From NCBI RefSeq assembly GCF_001039355.2, contig NW_019774269.1, forward strand, positions 91,681-127,526: DNA of 35,846 bases. The letters run 5' to 3'. The stretch comes from Lingula anatina. Its lineage: Eukaryota; Brachiopoda; Lingulata; Lingulida; Lingulidae. The notes under the pieces are model-generated. The model ran no database searches and was not told the DNA's origin. It saw only the letters and a list, made by a program, of their open reading frames with translations. Below are positions 1-10,592 of this stretch, piece by piece; the first letter of the stretch is position 1; each line of letters starts with the position of its first letter. The position numbers were made by a program, and so were the translations under genes.

Positions 1-627
1 GGGTTCACAGAATTTGACCTTATTGGGCTGAAATACTTGCCTGAGGACCCTTTTAACTTCTGCCAAATGTTATGCCATAAAACTGTATTTCAGGGGATTT
101 ATGCCCAATTTTCTGTTTTTCCAGCTTTCGAAGCATATTTTCAGTTATCATACACGTCACTCATATATATGCTTATTATACTCTTATCTAGTAATATATT
201 TACTATGTTCATGTATGATGTATTTTGTTGATCAATATTCTTCCCCCCAAGACATTCAAACTAAAAATATAACCCACCTTGTCCACACTGTACCCACTTT
301 TTTTACCCCACCCCCCAAAACTAAGTTTACGCATGGCGATTTTCAGAGGGTCATATACCCACTAGTAGAGGTCCTATGGCTGTCAAACCTGTATGGGTTT
401 GTAAAGGAACATTAAAAATATAAAGTACAAAGGAGATCCTCGTGGCCTTTTCTTTTGTTGGCGATATATTTTAATATTAAAATATCCGAAAATTGTAAAA
501 TTTGGATGGGTGTTGCTCTTGTCTTGGCCAGTAATACCTGCTCAATTACTCTAATCACGGCAGAATTGAACAATAGACTTTACAAGAATAGGCAATTGCC
601 CTATAACAGAGCCTACCTTTGGGATTT
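1..627. other. AT-rich sequence without a recognised gene
   Basis: Short open frames occur here but none has a recognisable domain, a convincing splice border or a protein-like composition. The longest spans part of the tandem duplication that follows and is explained by it. I see no gene. Confidence 0.6.
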
Positions 628-787
628 AAACCGTCATATTCATATTTTGATGACTTGTGATAGAAATTTATGTAGCTTTGGTCAAGACATAAACCCTTTT
701 TGGTCAAGACATAAACCGTCATATTCATATTTTGATGACTTGTGATAGAAATTTATGTAGCTTTGGTCAAGACATAAACCCTTTTCA
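628..787. repeat. 85-bp tandem duplication, about 1.9 copies
   Basis: The segment beginning AAACCGTCATATTCATATTT at 628 recurs at 713 (period 85), followed both times by the same run through ATGTAGCTTTGGTCAAGACA. The copies are practically identical, so the duplication is recent. A short GGTCAAGACATAAACC direct repeat at the boundary may have mediated it. Confidence 0.9.
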
Positions 788-1652
788 ACCTGCTACTTGG
801 CCTCAAGTTTTTACCCTTTGCTCAATAGCTTCCATCTGGATTGTACACCTGGGAATGGTATTCCCTGTAACACTGTAGCTTACAAAATTAATTAAAAATA
901 TTTTTAGCCAAATTAAAAAATTATTCAGAAAATAAAACGACAAAAAAACCACATTTTTCTTACATTTAATCATATAAAGAAAACTGTATTCCTTTAACAT
1001 TTCTCTTGATCTACTACTACTACAATTATTGGACACAAGTGGGCACCAATCACACACACAGCTTTTAATCAATCAACAATGTTTCATAATGCAATCATCT
1101 CTTTATTGGATCTTTAAAGTTTAAGTATAAATAAGCAAATTATTTGAAAGTGTAGCAAACAATTCAAATCTTCATACTGGAAAATATGTATTACCAATAA
1201 CTTAATAAATGGGTGGAAGGCATTGTAACTGCCATTCAAGACTACTCCTGTCACCCTTAACTGAATAAGACACCGACAAAGTTTTGACTCAAGACTTAAG
1301 TGAATGTTTCAAAAAAAAAGTAAGGTTGATTTTCATTCTACAAGAACATCAAAGTAATGCAAATCTATATTATCCAACTGAATCCCCTTCCTGAGAAGAA
1401 TGAAGAAATAAGTTGAACTTCTGTAACGGTGTAATTCATGGATTATTTTGCACTACTCAGGACCAGGAACATATATTGCTGCTTCCAAATATTTAAGTCA
1501 AACTGATCTTTTGCTCCAAGGAATAAAATTATATGATATTCCATATCAATATCTCAGTAAGATCTTATCCCATTTAAAGGTGGCATTCACGGATATCTTC
1601 AGTAAAATGAAACAGAAAAAAGCAGACATGATCCTAGGTTTCAAAAAAAAAA

Positions 1653-1683
<31 letters not shown>

Positions 1684-2075
1684 AAAAAGAACTCCGAACA
1701 TTTATCAAGGGACTCAACACCTAAGCGGCCAGAGGTCCGGGACACCTTGAATTGAATTAAAAAATGCGGAATTCCACGTCTCTGGGGCAAAAATTCATGT
1801 CTGAAAAACTCCTTGTAAAAAAAGGTCATCGAAAAGTGTCAGTTTTCATCATTTAATGAAGCTCCCATAAATTACTGTACTTCCTTATGGGGGATCTCCT
1901 TGCTACTTGCTTGGATCATCATGGCTGACATTAGCTATCTGTCAGGTCATTGGTGTCCTTCAACTGTAGATACAAATACTTGTTCAAAGTAGATAAACGT
2001 CAAAAATACATTTCAGTCTGTTGGGCAGTAAGTCAATCCTCTTCACAAAACTTCTTTTTCGGGTGCTTGGATTAA
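788..2075. other. Gene-poor AT-rich stretch with AAAT microsatellite
   Basis: No convincing exon is visible. A run of AAAT/TAAA units lies at about 1647-1690 and creates an artificial Phe/Tyr/Leu-rich frame on the minus strand. The other short frames have no protein-like features. Confidence 0.6.
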
Positions 2076-2293
2076 TCACTTTATTTTCTTTGCCATATAT
2101 CTGATTCCTGGCTGCTCTTTCTGACCAGTCTCCAAACATCTTCTACCTAAAATAACAACAAAAATTTATTCTTTAATCTACTGAATGGTTTTAATTTTCA
2201 ACCAACAAAATTTACCATGAAACCCCATTTTAGGCTACAACTAAGCTTTATTTCATATATATATATATGAAGTAAAACTTAGTTGTAGCCTAA

Positions 2294-2350
<57 letters not shown>

Positions 2351-2885
2351 TATTCATGTAATTGTGATATGATTGTAACTCTTTTAATCACTAGCAATGA
2401 TCTACAAAAGCAGTATTATTTAGTTGTGAGGGTTCTGTAACTTGTTGCTCATACAAACAAAAAAGTTTACACTGCTAACATGTACAGTACAAAACATAAG
2501 CTCTTTTCACTATATGTAATAACATATTTGCTGTGGTTCTGAGGGTCATGATGCAGATCGAGATAGCAGTATTTAGATGATGACTTAGCTTCACTTGTCT
2601 AATCACTATGCATATTTATTCAAACAACACAGATATCATACCATTATCAACCTTCCGTCTGTATGTGAATTCGGTGTGTTAATTTATTATAAAGATGTGA
2701 CGAATGGCAACTTTTTAATTACCTGGGCCCAACGAACTGAACATCTTGGCTTCGTCTTGATAAAAATTTGAATACACTGACTGTGCATGAAAGCTCCCGC
2801 TTGGTCCGAGCAAGGAAAGTCCTACAATAATAACTTGGTCCGAAGTAGTAGTTGACGTGTTCTTGCGACTCCCCAAAGGATCCAT
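2076..2885 (-). CDS. Possible small two-exon minus-strand gene, unrecognised
   Basis: On the minus strand an ATG at 2885 opens 54 codons (beginning MDPLGSRKNTSTTT) and meets a splice donor, CCCAG|GTAATT, with the exon ending at 2723 in phase 1. A candidate acceptor TTATTTTAG lies at 2150-2147; the exon from 2146 continues the same frame to a TGA at 2078-2076, giving about 77 residues. I do not recognise the product. The first exon is open in more than one frame and the second has another plausible frame, so the choice of frame is weak. The sequence just upstream (2900-3180) has more CpG than its surroundings, compatible with a promoter but not proof of one. Confidence 0.22.
2227..2296. repeat. 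70-bp imperfect palindrome (hairpin element)
   Basis: ATTTTAGGCTACAACTAAG at the left is the reverse complement of the right end CTTAGTTGTAGCCTAAAAT, with an AT-rich centre. The whole 70 bp can fold into one hairpin. It resembles a miniature foldback element. A TA microsatellite begins directly after it. Confidence 0.8.
2297..2343. repeat. (TA)n microsatellite
   Basis: About 20 TA units directly follow the palindrome at 2227-2296. Confidence 0.95.
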
Positions 2886-2928
2886 AGGATGTGACGATGC
2901 GCAGGACACACGACTGAGTCGAGCTCAC

Positions 2929-4085
2929 TCTCCATTTCCTCTGATGATGACATTGCCTCTCATTAGCCTCTCACTCTGCATGTAACTTTTAGCATCGGGA
3001 GGTGACCCCAATCATCTTAGTCGTATCTCCTGAGTATCGCACAACCTTTCCGTCTTTGTAACGGTCTACAGAACAACAAAGTATGCGCTTTGCTGCTTGA
3101 AATTCGGAAAATCTGCAGTGCATTTATCGCACGTCTTCCACCACTGCTACTTGAAACTGTCATGGCCGCCTACACGAATTTAGTTTCGAATGCATGTTAA
3201 CCCCCGTATTTGAACATATACTTATTATCATATACTTATCATATACTTATTATCCAGGAATCAATAAATAAAAACTACAGAAGACTATTTCAGTTAATTA
3301 GTCCCTAACTAACGTTGAAATTAACTTAAACATTCTTGAATGCAAATCGAAACTGTGGGAAGCAAAAAATGCTTTACGATAATATAGCCAGAAAATAGAA
3401 GAATTTGCTTCGCTGTTGCAAAATTTGTAGGCAAAAGGCCACGCCAGTGTATTAATTTATGGTAGGCCCCTTGTCCATATTTTCAGTAAATATCAGTGAA
3501 ATTATCTAAGGTGCTCTACTAGTGGAGATATAAGGCTATTGACAGGGTGGGTATCTGCGGAAGTCATCAAGTGACCTCAAATAACCTCGGTAGTTTGTAA
3601 CCATAGCAACGGATTTATGATATAAATCTCTGTCGTAATAAAGATTATATATCCATCTTTCAATTTTGGTATTGACCGAAATAATGAATTGATCACTTGA
3701 TGCACATTTGTGAAGCAAACTTCGGTGAAAAATACACCACTCACACAGCTGAAAAGTGAGACGGGAGCCACGCGAGGCAGTGGAATATTCATGTGGCTGT
3801 ATCTCGACAATAACGCAACGGAAAGCTTTAATATTTTACAGTTAAGGTAGTCCTCTCATATTAGCTTTTTTTGTGATCTGCGCAGGTTTCGCGCATGAGT
3901 AGTTTTTTGAGATAGCGGCTAATTATGAAAATAAAACATGCAATAAAATATGTAATTCATCTTTTTAAGAAATCTGTATGAAATCTTTGATGTTATTTTG
4001 GTCGAAGCGCTACGAATATGTCAACTATGCGTTGCGTATGAGTGAACGCTTGGTCTTTTACGACGTAAAGTACCCACTTGCGACT
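2929..4085. other. No recognised gene
   Basis: Short frames on both strands lack domains and good splice borders. A small direct repeat of CATATACTTAT occurs at about 3220-3252. The stretch ends at an undetermined base (N, 4086). I see no first-half SRCR exon here that could pair with the half-domain at 5439. Confidence 0.55.
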
Positions 4086-4109
4086 NTTTTTGGCTGATTT
4101 GCCTGGTGG

Positions 4110-4857
4110 TTAGAAAAACTTGCACTTAAATTACTTGGAGTGTAAATCTCTAATGACCTCACCTGGAACGTACATGTAGACAAAATCACAAAAAATAATA
4201 ATGAATAAATAAATAAATAAAGCAAAATGATTCATTTTCTACAGCACCTGAAGCGTGCAGGCCTTACAACTGGTGACCCTCTAACTTATTACGTGCCAGG
4301 CGGTCATAAGGCCATGCAGTTTTAGAATATTCTGCCCCATGTGTGGCACTTTGGGTTAACAAATGAATTGACTGCCCTAGTACAGGGTAGAAAAATCTCA
4401 AGGAAGAGCTCTTAAGATATAATTTAACCTGATCTTGAATATGGCGCTGCTCGTGAACATAGTTAACTTGAACTACTGAGTGAAATACGTCTCAATGCAA
4501 ACATTGTTTATTAGGATATCAAATGAATCGGATCATATATTGAAATATCTTTAACAACCAAACCAAAATGTAAAATATTTATTAAGGGAGCAAGACCTAG
4601 AATTTAAACCAAACGACCGATGAGTGTCTTTTAAACCAGTGTGATATAGTGGTTTCAAAATTAACTGATAGACTTTAATTTCATTTTTAACCTTCTATTT
4701 TAGTTATTTTGTTTTAAATTTGTTCAAATATGTCTTTTTATATTCCTTCCTTTCTTATTGACTGGTGGTTTTATTCAACTACAATGCAATGAATGTAATT
4801 ATCCAACCCTCGGGTTGCAAATTTGGTAATAATAATAATGATAATAATAATACTTAA
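4110..4857 (+). mobile_element. Decayed 3' end of a non-LTR retrotransposon (jockey/CR1-type LINE)
   Basis: Conceptual translation with several stops and frame changes gives landmarks of the carboxy end of LINE reverse transcriptases: a block like GV-ISNDLTWNVHVDKITK near 4138-4180, LKRAGL near 4249-4266, a WHFGLTNE block near 4347-4370, a DLEYGAA block near 4432-4451, and an ARPR---KRP block near 4592-4620. It closes with an AAT-rich tail (4827-4857), as such elements often do. An AATA microsatellite (4200-4220) interrupts the coding relic. The copy cannot be functional. The N at 4086 lies just upstream. Confidence 0.75.
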
Positions 4858-5438
4858 AAATGTACACACACTGTATGTCAAAAGTGAAAATTAAACCAAT
4901 ATAAATGTGTAATTTATAAGAACACTTCACGTAAAAACCTCGTATATCAAATTATATTTGACTAAATCATCATGACTTGTATGTGTTTAATAAAGCTACC
5001 AAAGCAAACGTTTGAGTCTTGATCATTGTTTGTCATATATTGTCATTTACGAAATTGTTGTGAGTTCATTGCATGCAGGGATGTTGATCAGCAATGAGCT
5101 GCTTATGGGAGTACACACGGCAAAATCAGTCAAACCCGGCTTATTTCTAGAAGAGCGTGGTTGAAGCCAAAATTTTACTGATAGTACACCCTAATTATTT
5201 TCCCTACCACAAAAAGAGATTTTAAAAAAAAAATTAATGAAAAAAAAGACAGATGAAAATAATGTCAGATGACAGCCATGTTGCTAGTTATGATGTTTTC
5301 TGGGAGGGCGTGAACATTATGGCGTTTAGTTATATAGCATAATAAAACAATTCTAGACTGCTGCCCAACGTTAATATGTTGTTTTGAAGATTGAAGCCAA
5401 AGTCAATAATATCTGTGCATCATTTTTTCAAACAACAG
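4858..5438. other. Intronic or intergenic sequence before the first SRCR exon
   Basis: No exon is seen. I searched for the first half of an SRCR domain (the GRVEI...GWG...VCRQLG pattern) and did not find it between the LINE relic and 5439. A run of A/T-rich low complexity lies at 5220-5250. Confidence 0.55.
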
Positions 5439-5570
5439 GTCAATACTGGATACAGAATTTGAATTGCTATGGAACAGAGGCACGCCTGGCAGATTGCCCC
5501 CATAGCGGCTTTGGTGTCATCGACTCATGTTCCCAGACAGATTATGACGCCGGCGTTCTGTGTAAAGGAT
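5439..5570 (+). CDS. SRCR domain A, second-half exon
   Basis: The acceptor TTTTTTCAAACAACAG and the donor GAT|GTGAGT delimit 132 nt, phase 1 to phase 1. The translation has the second-half pattern: aromatic-rich start, [18 protein letters not shown], then a Cys and a final VLC. Its four cysteines fit group A. The matching first half is not found upstream. Confidence 0.88.
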
Positions 5571-8500
5571 GTGAGTAGATATTAAAGGTGGATCCAGAAT
5601 CCTTCCTCTCAGTCTCAATAACAGTCTGAAAAACTCTAAAGACAAAGAAACCAAGGAATGCAGTCCCATCACCAGGAGTGTTAGTCGAAATGGGACCTGT
5701 TTTTTTTTATTTACACTGGAAATATATGCCCTACCTGACTTTGTTTCTCTCACACCTAAATAAAAATTATGAAAAAAAAATGAATATAATTTAAAGTTTC
5801 GTTTAAAATTTATTAAAATATTTTTCAGTAACCCCAACGGGATTGATTAAAGACTTCCAAGACATTACTTTAATAAGCATATGATGGCAGAGAAATTTAC
5901 ACAGCAGTTACAGGGTTTTGTAAGTTTTTATCCTACTTACCGGCGGACCTGAATTGTGATCACACCAACAGTGCATTGTGCAGTGCTGTTCTAAGTTGTT
6001 TCTTTCTATGTTTATTTCCTTCAGCCAACGACGGAGAAATCAGATTAATCGGCAAAAGCCAATACATTGGAAGAGTGGAGATATTCTATGCAGGTAGCTG
6101 GGGGAGAGTGTGTCATAGCGGGTGGACAATGAATGATGCCAAAGTAGCCTGTAGACAGCTTGGCTTCAGAGGGGCACTGGGTTACTGGGGAACGTGGTCG
6201 CCGAGAGGGACTTCAAGAGTTGTTCTAGGTATTGCGTGTTTGTCTGTATGTATGTTCATCCGTATGTATGTTAGTCCGTATACATGTCTCTGTGTTTCAG
6301 TCCGTCAATCTGCCTGTTTGACTGTATGTTACTGGCCGAGATCTTATCTGATTGCTTGTCTGCTTGTGCTTCTTTGCACTAGTCTGTCTGTGTGTCTGTC
6401 TGTCTGTCTCTCTCCTCGTGGATGCCAGTTTGCTTCACTGTCCTTCTTCTAGAAATGATAAATAAACGCTCAATACATTTTGGTTGGGAAGGTGTTATTA
6501 CAGACCTGATAAATATAATTATTGTTTTTGTGCGCGTGTATGATCACTTAGTTTTGTATTAAAGTTGCAATATTTTCTGTAATGCAGCCCACGGAAAAAA
6601 ATGTGGGTTTGTGTAATGAAATGTAATGGCATGTTATCTTATGGTATATTTGGATCCCTTGATTAGACGTGTTTTTAATAGTTAATTAACAATTATGTTT
6701 TTTTCTTACAACAAAATGTTGGAATTTGCATGAAAGTTGCTAAAGATAAAAGCAACTAAAACATATTAGACATATTAAGACATTAAAACACACAAAAAAG
6801 GAATTAAATAAAGTGATGAAAGTAACCGTTTATTTCAGTTTTATGTTATTTTAATGTACTTAAGTCGCATCGCGTCACATGCATAGTGTGTCTTTTAAAG
6901 ACGTAAATTACAAGTATAAACTTCCAGACCAGATAAGCTGTAACGGCACAGAGAGTCGACTGGATGCCTGCCATCATGGATGGGTAGGATACCCCAGTCC
7001 ATTGTCCTGCTCGCGAGATTCAAACGTGGACGCCTGGGCCGCCTGTGAAGCTCGTGAGTATAAGCATTGCGATGGCATCCAGCATTAGGCCCTGTCGCAC
7101 TATAGTTCTCATACGTTGGGAAGAAAATAATAATTCATTCTAGCCTATGAATATGCCTTTGAGTTCCTTATACGAGCGTATCAGTAGCGTATGAACATAA
7201 CCGCATGGGTAGTGTGCTTCTGATTTATTGTCTATTATGGTTTGATATGGATATAGTGCATGGGTAGAGTACATGTATATGCAATGTAAAACTGACGAAC
7301 TAGTAACGTAGGGGGCGTGTCTCTGACGATTAATTAACGTATGTATTTTAAACGTTTGTCTGCCGTAAGTTAATATATATTTCGAATATATGTTTACCTA
7401 ACGCACGATTACCGTATGACAAACGCATCCTGTGCTTTGTCTTTTGTTGTAGGGTAGATGTAGATAATTTTGAAAACCAGTTGGATTTGTTCCAGTTTGC
7501 ATGCCAAAATTATCAACAAATTAGATGCACACTACCCATATATTGTTCATACGCTCATATGCTCATACCTACAATGAATACTATATTCCTACGCTCATAT
7601 ATCAGCCATTCCACGAAAAGGGGTACAATTCCAAAACAAGAAATGCAGTGATATGAACTTTGCAAAACTGGAAAACTTTTTATATTATTTTGATGAAGAG
7701 GTATTCAGAGAGTAGTAGAATAATTTTAACCCACACCATTACTGTATTTAAAGAAATATGCACGTGTAAACATGGTACAGTATTTGATTCGTTACGGAGG
7801 TTAGGTAACATCTAAATTAGGTTATATTTCAATCATGCCAAAGGTCACAGGCTCCATATTTGATTCAATTATTAAGATTTTGTATGTATTCAAAATATTA
7901 TTGCCCATTTAAAATATCTCTTCAATTATAGAAAATGCGGTGCAAACACATTGGTGATAAGTGGCTCGTTTTCTATAAATACAAAGGCTGAGATATTCCA
8001 ATTTAAATATTTTATTAATCGTTGGGGACAGATTTGCTTTTTTATCATACTATTTGTTTATGAACAAAGGGCTATCAATCTATTATGGTATGAGCATTGA
8101 TCAATGAGCACACACATATCCAGTGTTCAAATGAAAAATGAGTAATTTCGTAACGGAGGTTAGGTCATTCTACATAGGTCAGCGATCATATATTTGTTTT
8201 GATATTTTTAGCTTAAGGTAGACTTTAGAAGTTGAATTTTGAATTTATAGTATTACAGATACGACAAATTTACATAATAACATAGAAAAATTGATAAAAC
8301 ATGTTTATTCAAACCATTAAATGGCAAATGGTTACGACGGGTTGTTTTGCTTACTTTCAAGGACTACATAAATACATTTACCACTACTGGATACATTTCA
8401 CCGCTAATATGTTGATCTATGTATCTGTAGAATTCACATTCCATATTTTACCAGAGTAAGAGTTTAATTTATAATCTTAGTAACAGAGGTAAGGTAAAAC

Positions 8501-10550
8501 TCTAGTCTAAATTATGTCATACATGTAAACCGTTCAAAATCTTTCACAAGAAAAGCTTCGCGGTCATTAGATTTTTTTTTTTCTCTGTAGTGTTTTTGTC
8601 GCTCTGTATATGTAAGTGGCATATTGGTGTCTGTATAACAAAACATTAAACCTACATGCACATGATCGCAGTTATAGGCAATAAAATACAACAAAATACC
8701 CGAGAAAGTTGATGCATACAATCAAATAGGCCGACAATAGACACGTGTTTGCCAATAACTGTCCATTTAAAGTTACTGGAAGCATCTAGAAGATGATAAA
8801 AACTATTATGTGCTACTGAAATAGTAAAATAGGACCTAATAATCCCGCAGTTCTACCTGATAAATGTAACTGTTGCTTCAATGCTTAATATATTTCGCCA
8901 TATGTCTCCCGCGAAAATAATGTCTGCTACATGCACGTTAGTGCTGATGTCAGCTTGTACCATTTTTCTTGCCAAGACAGTCCTGAAACTACTCATTTCG
9001 CTTAAAATCAGAATGATAAGTTCAAAAAGGCATCGTCAAGTGACAAACGGAAATCAATTCGATAAAACAAATCACGATTTACCCTCGATTTTATAGCAAA
9101 CTGGAGTAAAAACTTAAATCATTAGCCTTTCTTGATAGAATTATCAGCTATATATGTATATTTTATATCTATATTAATGCGGGGTAATGCCTTTAACAGC
9201 AAGCAGTATGAATGCATACTACATCAGAACATACAAGTAGAACTACTTCTATGATCAGAATTAACTCACAAAACCACAGAAATAACGTTTTAAAGTATTA
9301 ACAGTCATTTTTATAACAATTAACTTATTTCGTAACGGAGGTTAGCATAACGGACGTAAGGTGACACGCATTCTTTTTCAGTTTTTATCCTCGGGATAAC
9401 TTTGCATAACTATTGAATGAATTTTTTAGGAAGAAGTTGGTCCTTGCTTAACAAAAATGATATTTTTAACTTTCTAAAGCAACATTTTCTTCAAATTTGA
9501 TCCGTTACTGAGGTTAGGCTCTTAAATGCGACACCCTTGTGAGTTAACATTCTCTATGATGGAACGCATCATTCAAAATTAACAAATAGCACTGTTTTAT
9601 TAAACATCATGTATTATGAGTTTGAAAAATGCACAGGAAGGCCATTTAAGAGCATTTTCTTTTATTCTTACATTGACTTAAAAAAGCGTTACGGAGGTTA
9701 GGGGTTACTGAGCGACATTGATTAAACTATGACAGTGACGTAACTAACAACAAATTCGACAGAGAACACCATGTATGATAAAAAGGAACATGAATCCAAA
9801 TTAGTTGAGGACTAAAAACACTAAAACATGGGAAAATATAAACTTTTTCTTGTGGCAAATAAGCTATAATACCGAAGCGACACGTCGGAATCGTGCTTTT
9901 TGCGGCATATAGACCCCCGGGGTTCCCGTCAAAGCAAGTGGTACTATATTAATTGTTGTTTTTTAAGTAGAACACATCGGGTCCTGCTAAAAAAGGGTAA
10001 AAAAAGCAAAATTGCAGATGCTTCTACTACCGAAAATAAGCTGCGACAGGTATTATTCAGAATTGTACCCTTTTTCGTGGAATGGCTGATATACGTTACT
10101 CAAACGCTTATTTACGGGACTCAAATCATCATATACTCAAGTCAGTGCTCATTATACATTACTCATCCGTTGTGCTTACGTTGACATACCCCTCATATAC
10201 CGGGTACTATGGCATGCCCTGAAATACGACCATACTGTAAGTGCTACCCATTGGATATTCAAACACAAGTTATACAACATTAACACGCTATTAATAGGCT
10301 ATTTGTACATCTTATACAATTCTTCTCATACGTTTGGAACCAACGATAGACGCTCAAAGTAGTGCGTATAATCGAATTTATACACAATATTCGTACGTAC
10401 CTCTATCACGATTGGTGAGACAGAGGTTAAACAGGGATGTCGCTTTGCTCTGAAAAAAAATATATATATATAAACAGTAGACATATTTTTACAACTTTAT
10501 AACAATATTTTAAGAACACGGATGGCAAACAACGTTTAATAAAATTTTGG

Positions 10551-10592
<42 letters not shown>

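Noticed and set aside
3536-3810. Two overlapping minus-strand frames of 60 and 77 codons
   Set aside because: No domain, no convincing splice borders and no codon bias visible.
7790-9706. Regularly repeated motif suggesting a CRISPR-like array
   Set aside because: Spacing is irregular (170-850 bp), the motif is imperfect, the genome is animal, and the copies lie inside a TIR transposon.
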